Shown here in pieces: positions 7,420 to 13,009 of a DNA stretch of 22,832 nt (the stretch's first letter is position 1; each line of letters begins with the position of its first letter). A model generated the notes under the pieces. The model was given only the letters and a program-made list of their open reading frames with translations, had not been told where the DNA came from and did not search any database. The DNA comes from Opitutia bacterium UBA5964 (lineage in GTDB: Bacteria; Verrucomicrobiota; Verrucomicrobiia; Opitutales; Coraliomargaritaceae), in the NCBI GenBank assembly GCA_002430605.1, contig DJBY01000124.1:1200-24031 (forward strand). Direction: 5' to 3'. Position numbers and translations under genes: made by a program.

Positions 7420-9315
7420 CTATTTGACTTGTTGATAATCCGAGCTCGCGATCAAGTCGCCGCTCTTGACATTCATAAACCACGCGGTGCTACCAGTTGG
7501 CAATGTCGCGGTCGCAATCCATGCGACGCCATTTCGGGCAACCGTAGCAGGTGTTTCTACCCAAGTGCGCTCACCACTCACGCCACGATCAGTGGTTGAA
7601 ATCAACATCACAGCATTCAATGCCTTGGTGGATTGAAACGTAACCTTACAGGTATCAGCCTGCAACGAGGCATCGGTCTGCACGCACCAAGGCCCTTGGC
7701 CATTCACAATCGAATCCGCAAACGCATAGCCCTCGGGGCGCGACCAGCCCGGACCATGGCCATGGCCCATTTCCGGCACCAATGCTACCATGTGCTCGCC
7801 AGCTACCTTGCCATAGCACGCCGCAAATTGATCCATCGGGAAATGCTCATCCTGCGGCCACGAAAACCACAGCGACGGCATTTTGGCACGCTCCAGGCGA
7901 AGCATCGGGTCCCACACTTGCTTGTAAGTTTCATTGCTGCCTAGACTAAGACCATAATGGTTCTCTGCGGCAATCAAATCTCCGCAGCCATAAGTTGGAA
8001 TCGCAAACGCAAAGCGATCATCAATGCCGATCACGGTGCTGGTGATCACTCCACCCCAGGAAATACCCATGATACCGACTCGAGACGCATCCACGCCATC
8101 AATCGAGCGGATCAACGAATTCGCGAGGATCGTATCGGCCACTGCATGATACATCCACTGGTCCTGCAATGATTGCGCCGAGTCATGATAGATCCCTTTG
8201 CGAGCGGGCCCCGCCCACTCATGCCGTTCCCAATGCTGCGACTTATCGCCGTTGGTATTTTTACGGTCCACTTGCCCTTCGACCGCAATACTGATCGCCG
8301 CATAGCCACGCGCGTTCCACTCCTGCACCCAATTTTTAAATGCCGTGCCACCGCCGCCATGTACCAACACCACCGCGGGCACATCCTCGTTATATTCGTC
8401 CGGCATGCCTAACCAAGCAAACACCTTAGTCGGCTTGCCCTGCCAATCGAGTGCCTGGTAATAAATCGCCATCAATTTATCTGTTGAATCAAACCCTTCG
8501 GCCCGATGCATGACTGGCGCCGCGGTTAAATCCGACAATGCGACAACTCTCGCACGCTGAGCCGCAAAATCAACATCTCCGCTCGCGGTTGGCTTGGCCG
8601 CAGAACCCAGTATTTCAGGCAATGTCAGAGATTGATTACTGTCCTTATCCATATATTTAAAATGCCCCTGACGTAATTGCTGCTCCTCGTCCCAAGTCAA
8701 GACACCATCCTGATTCCAATCAGCAAGCTTCAGCATCTCAGCGCCGTCCTCCACTGCCGTTAACTGACCATTTTGATCTTTATCGCGCTGATCAAAACTC
8801 GCCTTCCAGGAGGCCATGAATTCGTCATGCGAGACCAAACTATCCTGATTACTGTCCATCGTCTGGTGCAACTCAAGCAAACGAGGCTTCGCAGTCGCAG
8901 CGTTGTCCTCTGGCGCCGGAGGCTTGGCGGTTGGCGCCGAAGGCTTGGCGGTTGGCGCCGCCGCAGTGCCTGTCATCTCAGCCAATGTGAGAGAGCGATC
9001 ACCGTCTTTATCCAGATTCTTTAAATGTCCCTGTCGCATGGCTTGATCCTCCGCCAGTGTGACTTCGCCATCTTTATTTTTGTCCGCAGGCATCACAGCC
9101 CCACCACACTCATCTACAGTCAATCGACCATCCTTATTCTTATCCTGCTGATGAAAGTTATTCTCCCACAGATTCATAAATTCCGATTCGGAGACGATAC
9201 CGTCTTTATCCACATCCATGTTACCATGCAGTCGCACTAGACCCGCACTACCCCATACGGTGCCGACTGACAAGACCAGCGCCACGGCAGTTAATTTCAA
9301 GTGTTTGGTTTTCAT
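7420..9315 (-). CDS. Secreted alpha/beta-hydrolase (acetyl-xylan-esterase type) with eight EF-hand loops
   Basis: The 631-residue precursor starts with a signal peptide (MKTKHLKLTAVALVLSVGTVWGSAG). Two copies of a four-loop calcium-binding module follow, with loops at 34-45, 58-69, 78-89, 102-113 and again at 154-165, 178-189, 199-210, 223-234. Several loops have the full DxDxDG pattern; others are degenerate. A Pro/Ala/Lys linker (about 117-144) joins the modules. The C-terminal half is an alpha/beta-hydrolase with an HGGGG oxyanion segment (319-323), nucleophile elbow GISWGG (Ser419), candidate acid Asp489 and candidate His518 or His520. Such proteins are usually annotated as acetyl-xylan esterase or prolyl-oligopeptidase-like; an esterase removing acyl groups from a polysaccharide fits the neighbours. 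It is 48 bp downstream of the EF-hand sulfatase and probably co-transcribed. AGAG lies about nine bases before the ATG. The exact substrate is unknown. Confidence 0.85.
   Translation of the reverse strand: MKTKHLKLTAVALVLSVGTVWGSAGLVRLHGNMDVDKDGIVSESEFMNLWENNFHQQDKNKDGRLTVDECGGAVMPADKNKDGEVTLAEDQAMRQGHLKNLDKDGDRSLTLAEMTGTAAAPTAKPSAPTAKPPAPEDNAATAKPRLLELHQTMDSNQDSLVSHDEFMASWKASFDQRDKDQNGQLTAVEDGAEMLKLADWNQDGVLTWDEEQQLRQGHFKYMDKDSNQSLTLPEILGSAAKPTASGDVDFAAQRARVVALSDLTAAPVMHRAEGFDSTDKLMAIYYQALDWQGKPTKVFAWLGMPDEYNEDVPAVVLVHGGGGTAFKNWVQEWNARGYAAISIAVEGQVDRKNTNGDKSQHWERHEWAGPARKGIYHDSAQSLQDQWMYHAVADTILANSLIRSIDGVDASRVGIMGISWGGVITSTVIGIDDRFAFAIPTYGCGDLIAAENHYGLSLGSNETYKQVWDPMLRLERAKMPSLWFSWPQDEHFPMDQFAACYGKVAGEHMVALVPEMGHGHGPGWSRPEGYAFADSIVNGQGPWCVQTDASLQADTCKVTFQSTKALNAVMLISTTDRGVSGERTWVETPATVARNGVAWIATATLPTGSTAWFMNVKSGDLIASSDYQQVK
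8608..9237 (-). repeat. Internal duplication of a four-loop EF-hand module (about 120 residues apart)
   Basis: The eight EF-hand-like loops of the esterase fall in two sets of four. Corresponding loops are offset by 120, 120, 121 and 121 residues, and flanking sequence is shared (LVRLHGNMD versus LLELHQTMD; AMRQGHLKNLDKD versus QLRQGHFKYMDKD). This shows an intragenic tandem duplication. The second copy has lost more ligand residues (for example DSNQDS and DKDSNQS), so the first copy probably binds calcium better. Confidence 0.8.
8912..8960 (-). repeat. 21-bp tandem repeat encoding a Pro/Ala/Lys linker
   Basis: Two 21-bp copies (8912-8932 and 8933-8953) differ at one base. A third begins GGCGCCG at 8954-8960. 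In frame they encode seven-residue units of the type APTAKPP/S in the linker between the two EF-hand modules. The copy number could vary between strains by slippage without breaking the frame. Confidence 0.85.
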
Positions 9316-9363
9316 AATAAATTTCTCTTTAATTTTAAATTTGTTGGCTGAAGTACACTCGAA

Positions 9364-11259
9364 CTACATTTCGCCCAGCGTCAGAACTCCATCGCCATTC
9401 GCATCTCGGCGCTCAAACTGCTGACGATAAAAAGCCTCATACTCCGCCGCAGTGAGTTGATCGTCTTGATTCAAATCCGCATGCGCGAAGGCTGCCGGTG
9501 GAAACTCTTCTTTGCCTAACACGCCATCTGCATTCGCATCAGCCGTGGAAAAACGAGTATTAAAGAACGTCACATACTCCGCTTGGTGGACCTGCCCGTC
9601 GACATTCGCATCGATACGTTTGAACATCGCAGCGTGGTGCTCTGCAATGGTTCCGGCCACCTCAAGCGATGAAACCTCCGCCTTAACTGAAGTTGGCTCC
9701 TTATCCGAAGTCGGCCCCTTCCATGCCTTGGCACGCTTGGAAGCTTTTGCACTCACAGCAGGATCCCCAGCATCGCCACCGCGCGCCAGCATGTCGGGAT
9801 AGATCTCATCCCACCAGCCATCATACGCAGCGGCCATCGAAGCCGCCAATTCAGGGTGCGTCTTCGAAAGATCCTGCTGGCAACCAGGATCGGCCTTTAC
9901 ATTGTACAGCGCCCAATGGCCCATCGGCGTCGCGCCCCAGTGCATCTGTGCGCTGCCGTTGGCATAAGTGGTGGTGGTTAACCCTTTATAGACGGCACGC
10001 AAGGTGGTGCACTGACTCTGGAAATCTTCACAAGCGGGATCACCACAGGGCGCACTACGCACCAGTAGATAGTCTCCCTTGCGCGCACTGACCATCGCAT
10101 ACTTATGCGACTCGGCCAGACCACTGGGCCAACGGGCCACATGATGATACAGCATGCGATTATCATTCCAACTGATCGGTGCTTCGGTTTCTAACAATGG
10201 CAACAAGCTATAACCTTCCAACTGCGACTGCAGCGACTCGGGAACCTCAACACCAGCCAGTTCACACAGCGTCGGTAACACATCTAAATGCGCGGTCAAA
10301 TTATCAACTGTCTGTGGCTGCCAATGCTTCGGCCAGCGCCAGAAAGACATCGCGCGTGTGCCCCCCTCCCAGGCAGTGCACTTACAACCACGCATCCCAG
10401 CATTATAAACATCCAGCCCTTCAGTCACACCATTGTCATTCATGAAAATGATAATCGTATTTTCGTCCAAACCCTTGGCCTCTAAAAAGTCCAACATCCG
10501 CCCAACGTTGGTATCTAGATTCTCAATCATGGCCAAATACGTGGCATGCGTATCATTCAAGCCAGCCGCACGGAACGGCGCGATATACGACTCCGGTGCC
10601 GCCAATGGCGTGTGCGGTGAGTAGGTCGCCAAATAGCAGAAGAACGGCTGGTCGCCAGCCTCCTCAATAAAGGTCATTGCCTCGTCAAAAAACAAATCTT
10701 CGCGAAACCCTTTGCGCTGGGTGCGCACACCATTGCGAATCATCTCCGGATCGAAGTGCTTACGCGGCCCCATCGGGTTGGTGGCACACCAGTCGAACCC
10801 GCGGTGCTCCGGATTATAACCCGGGCCATCCCCCAGATGCCATTTACCAATGAACCCCGTGGTGTAGCCCGCGGTTTTCAACAACTGCGGCAAAGTCACC
10901 GCATCCTTAAATAAATGCTCCCGCGGTTGCAGCGTATGCGTCACCGCATTGCGAAATTCGTGTTGCCCAGTCAGCAGCGCGGCACGCGTCGGCGAACACG
11001 ATGGACTGACATAGAAATTATCAAAGCGCACACTCTCTTCGCGCAGACGATTCGTATGCGGCGTCTGTAAATATGGATGACCATGTGCCTCTAGGTCGCC
11101 GTAGCCTTGATCGTCCGTCAGGATGAATAAGATATTCGGCTGCTCGGAAGCAATTTCAGTCGCGACTGCAGGCAATGAGACAACCATAGAAAATATGGCT
11201 GCCACGACAAGCAATGATGCTCGAGGGAGGAAATGAATCATTATTATTATTACTAACAT
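9364..11259 (-). CDS. Secreted S1-type sulfatase with four C-terminal EF-hand loops
   Basis: This 631-residue exported sulfatase has a hydrophobic signal segment (about 11-33). It then carries NILFILTDDQGYGD with the metal-binding Asp49-Asp50, the C-S-P-T-R motif (Cys88-Arg92) whose Cys matures to formylglycine, GKWHLG (Lys139, His141) and the FMNDNG metal site near 273. After a linker of about 50 residues, four EF-hand loops follow at 550-561, 574-585, 595-606 and 619-630. The protein ends one residue after the last loop, so the exit helix of the last EF hand is missing. It should hydrolyse sulfate esters of a glycan outside the cytoplasm; subfamily and position specificity cannot be read by eye. 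The start may be the ATG at 11259 or the one six codons later; neither has a Shine-Dalgarno sequence. The EF-hand esterase follows 48 bp downstream. Confidence 0.9.
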   Translation of the reverse strand: MLVIIIMIHFLPRASLLVVAAIFSMVVSLPAVATEIASEQPNILFILTDDQGYGDLEAHGHPYLQTPHTNRLREESVRFDNFYVSPSCSPTRAALLTGQHEFRNAVTHTLQPREHLFKDAVTLPQLLKTAGYTTGFIGKWHLGDGPGYNPEHRGFDWCATNPMGPRKHFDPEMIRNGVRTQRKGFREDLFFDEAMTFIEEAGDQPFFCYLATYSPHTPLAAPESYIAPFRAAGLNDTHATYLAMIENLDTNVGRMLDFLEAKGLDENTIIIFMNDNGVTEGLDVYNAGMRGCKCTAWEGGTRAMSFWRWPKHWQPQTVDNLTAHLDVLPTLCELAGVEVPESLQSQLEGYSLLPLLETEAPISWNDNRMLYHHVARWPSGLAESHKYAMVSARKGDYLLVRSAPCGDPACEDFQSQCTTLRAVYKGLTTTTYANGSAQMHWGATPMGHWALYNVKADPGCQQDLSKTHPELAASMAAAYDGWWDEIYPDMLARGGDAGDPAVSAKASKRAKAWKGPTSDKEPTSVKAEVSSLEVAGTIAEHHAAMFKRIDANVDGQVHQAEYVTFFNTRFSTADANADGVLGKEEFPPAAFAHADLNQDDQLTAAEYEAFYRQQFERRDANGDGVLTLGEM

Positions 11260-11267
11260 GACATAAG

Positions 11268-11296
11268 GATAAAGTGGAGGTTTTAAAGTGCTTCAA
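11268..11296 (-). promoter_or_regulatory. Possible promoter of the sulfatase-esterase operon
   Basis: On the minus strand TTGAAG (11291-11296) and TTTATC (11268-11273) are separated by 17 bp. They match the sigma-70 hexamers at about four and three of six positions. The start of transcription would fall within a few bases of the ATG at 11259, giving an almost leaderless message. The match is weak. Confidence 0.3.
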
Positions 11297-11360
11297 GTAA
11301 TATTGGGTTCTGGTCATACTTTTATGATCACCTTAAGTCTAAAAGTGAATTGGTGATGCG

Positions 11361-11588
11361 CTATTCAACGGCAATTTGGTAAAACCCCTTCGTTCCACTC
11401 AGCTCTATGGTAACGCTGGATAGGGGCACAACTCCGAGTAGGTTGGTGAGCTGGGTCGTCCATGAAAAATCAGTCAGATCCGCCTTGTGTTGCAATGCAT
11501 AGGTCTTCCCATTCACGGCATTCCAGTGAATGGTGATTTGGTCGCCACTGATGGCCGATTTCGCAGAACTGAGTCGTCGGGGACTTTT
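11361..11588 (-). pseudogene. C-terminal remnant of a secreted protein with a Verrucomicrobia-type beta domain
   Basis: Between a TGA at 11589-11591 and a TAG at 11361-11363 the frame reads about 75 residues. They include ISGDQITIHWNAVNGKTYAL, then a W near DFSWTTQL and a final GFYQIAVE. This W..V.GK.Y.lq...dL..W......FY.v pattern is a C-terminal domain seen on many secreted Verrucomicrobia proteins. Everything upstream of it is gone. An ATG at 11592 lies one base out of frame and shows no sign of being used. I read it as what is left of a deleted secreted-enzyme gene. Confidence 0.55.
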
Positions 11589-11668
11589 TCATATTAAAAC
11601 TCAAACTGTTTAACTTACTAATTGATTCACGAACGTACCGAGAGGTCTGACAGGCAAAGATCAGCGAC

Positions 11669-11704
11669 CCTGGCCGAGTAAAATCGTAAAAAAAAACGGC
11701 CAGG
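11669..11704. repeat. Inverted repeat, 8-bp arms around an A-rich loop
   Basis: The arms CCTGGCCG (11669-11676) and CGGCCAGG (11697-11704) are perfect complements around a 20-base interior with a run of nine A. On the minus strand the interior becomes a T run inside the loop, not after the stem, so it is not a normal intrinsic terminator. It lies in the decayed stretch between the sulfatase and the regulator. Confidence 0.6.
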
Positions 11705-11731
11705 CGGTTAGGGGTGTAAGACTCCGAGCAG

Positions 11732-11771
11732 TATAGGCGTTTGCCTATAATTGGCCTATCCCCCAGATAGG
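11732..11771. repeat. Two adjacent short hairpins sharing the GCCTAT/ATAGGC word
   Basis: TATAGGC and GCCTATA (11732-11738 and 11743-11749) form a 7-bp stem around GTTT. CCTATC and GATAGG (11755-11760 and 11766-11771) form a 6-bp stem around CCCCA. The shared word in four places over 40 bp resembles a multi-site operator or an old regulatory region. No T tract follows on either strand. Confidence 0.55.
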
Positions 11772-11793
11772 GGAGAAAACGCTAAAAACTTTG

Positions 11794-12039
11794 TTATAAA
11801 AATGACTTGTGGCCCTTTCTCACAGATACGTGCCATGTCCCGAAACCGCCGGTCACGTAGCCCGCGTTCTTCAAGAGCTGCGGAAGCAGGTCCACATTCT
11901 GTTTGATTCCGTTCCTGGCCGCATGCGGCTTCTCTTCGCAATCCAGCGTGTATTGACCGCTCATCAAACTCACCCGGCTGGGCACGCAGTCGACAGGCAG
12001 TGAGTCAGCTTGGACCTTAAACAAGTTATTAGGGATGAA
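11794..12039 (-). pseudogene. Sulfatase N-terminal fragment with CVPSR motif
   Basis: The frame directly after the regulator's stop codon reads about 81 residues to a TAA at 11794. They include VDCVPSRVSLMSGQY (the C-x-P-S-R sulfatase signature) and LLPQLLKNAGYVTGGFGTWHV, equivalent to the sulfatase segment ending GKWHLG but with the active-site Lys changed to Thr. The DDQ metal-site segment upstream is missing, and the frame ends right after the second motif. This is a broken sulfatase gene of a different subtype (CxPSR) from the intact CxPTR enzymes beside it. A TTG at 12024 could open a short frame, but a functional product is not credible. Confidence 0.75.
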
Positions 12040-12954
12040 TCAACTCGGCTCGTAGCGCCCTTCCCTGACTTGCCGGCATAACTCACGCGGCGTCCGATCC
12101 GCCATGCGCCGAATGAAGCGGGTGAAGACCGACTGCGAATTGAATCCACACAACTCAGCCACATCCGAGAGGCTGCGCGATGAATCGCGCAGCAGAGAGA
12201 TGGCCGTGTGGAATTGATAATTACTACGGTAGTCGCGCAGTGACATCCCCATCTGCTGCTCAAATCGATTGCGCAAGTGACGCTCTGAAAAACCAGCTCG
12301 CTGTGCCACTTCTTCGAAGGTCCAGCCCTCACGGACGGATTGAATAATCAGGGCTTCGATTTGAGCAATCCACTCATTCTTCGCATCCAATCGCGATTCA
12401 TCCACAGCAGGCGCTCTGACGCTCGTGGTCGATTGCAAGCGCGTCAGCAACCGATCCAACACCGGCATCAACTCGACCCGACTGGCCGCAAAGTCACTCA
12501 ACCATAGACTCACGACTTCGCTCCAGAGCGCATGCGCTTGTGGGTCTGGCTGTAAACGATGATAGCTCAAATCTGCTAAGATCGATTCGCCCTGCGCCAA
12601 CTCAAAAGTGATAAATAGCCAACGCAATTGATTCGACTGCAAATCAATAAAGTGGTGAAACTGATACGGCGTCACCAACACGGCATCGCCCACATTGAGT
12701 TGAAAGCTCTGTCCATCCACACTCACCACTCCCGGAGTTTTGAGGACGCGTATCAAGACATAGCGGTGGTGCATGCGATTCGCTAAGTGCTGCTGCTGCA
12801 GCGCCCTGCGCGTCAGGCGGTCGAATACGATGACGTTACGACAAATCACACGATCCGGCAGATCCACACCGTCGTAATAACTCTTCGGGTCTTTGATGTA
12901 GCAAGGAAATCCATCTAAACTGTTCTGAGGGCCTGACACTTCCGAAAAGATCAA
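12040..12954 (-). CDS. AraC-family transcriptional regulator
   Basis: This is a regulator of about 304 residues. Its N-terminal half is an AraC-type cupin sensor (HHRYVLIRVLKTPGVVSVDG...VGDAVLVTPYQFHHFID). Its C-terminal half is a double helix-turn-helix DNA-binding domain, with WTFEEVAQRAGFSERHLRNRF and SLSDVAELCGFNSQSVFTRFIRR in its last 100 residues. The frame is open from a TTG at 12975, but I choose the TTG at 12954 because GGAG stands six bases before it. No ATG occurs until far into the sensor domain. The gene diverges from the amino-sugar operon and most likely controls it, sensing a sugar or sugar intermediate; it may also control the left arm. The sulfatase fragment follows its stop codon directly, so it may once have headed a sulfatase operon. 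Confidence 0.88.
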   Translation of the reverse strand: MIFSEVSGPQNSLDGFPCYIKDPKSYYDGVDLPDRVICRNVIVFDRLTRRALQQQHLANRMHHRYVLIRVLKTPGVVSVDGQSFQLNVGDAVLVTPYQFHHFIDLQSNQLRWLFITFELAQGESILADLSYHRLQPDPQAHALWSEVVSLWLSDFAASRVELMPVLDRLLTRLQSTTSVRAPAVDESRLDAKNEWIAQIEALIIQSVREGWTFEEVAQRAGFSERHLRNRFEQQMGMSLRDYRSNYQFHTAISLLRDSSRSLSDVAELCGFNSQSVFTRFIRRMADRTPRELCRQVREGRYEPS

Positions 12955-12960
12955 AAAATA

Positions 12961-12964
12961 CTCC
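12961..12964 (-). promoter_or_regulatory. Ribosome-binding site supporting a TTG start for the AraC regulator
   Basis: GGAG on the minus strand lies six bases upstream of the TTG at 12954. The alternative TTG at 12975 has no such sequence and would overlap the likely transcription start, so this site decides the start. Confidence 0.55.
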
Positions 12965-12977
12965 GATTTAAGCAAGT

Positions 12978-12983
12978 ATTTTA
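12978..12983 (-). promoter_or_regulatory. Likely -10 box of the AraC regulator gene
   Basis: TAAAAT on the minus strand matches the -10 consensus at five of six positions. Transcription from it would start near 12971, giving a leader of about 17 bases that contains the GGAG before the TTG start. No good -35 is visible, as expected for an activator-dependent or autoregulated promoter. Confidence 0.4.
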
Positions 12984-12997
12984 CAGCAAAAAAACGG

Positions 12998-13003
12998 TAT
13001 AAT
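12998..13003 (+). promoter_or_regulatory. Perfect -10 box (TATAAT) of the amino-sugar operon
   Basis: TATAAT ends six bases before the ATG at 13010, so transcription would begin at or next to the A of the start codon: a leaderless message. No consensus -35 is present at 17 bp, which suits activation by the divergent AraC protein. The position a -35 would occupy overlaps the regulator's own -10 box. Confidence 0.5.
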
Positions 13004-13009
13004 AGTGGT

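Noticed and set aside
7130..7483. Minus-strand open frame with a hydrophobic segment over the esterase end
   Set aside because: It runs out of frame through the esterase C-terminus and the prepilin remnant, and its residues look like random translation.
8773..9024. Plus-strand open frame with Arg/Trp/Gly heptad repeats
   Set aside because: It is the antisense of the esterase linker; the repeat comes from the 21-bp tandem repeat and the frame has no family features.
11669..11704. Inverted repeat as intrinsic terminator for the regulator gene
   Set aside because: The T run on the minus strand lies within the loop and not after the stem, and it sits more than 300 bp past the regulator stop.
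12955..12975. TTG at 12975 as start of the AraC regulator
   Set aside because: No Shine-Dalgarno sequence precedes it and it lies beside the likely -10 box; the TTG at 12954 has GGAG six bases upstream.
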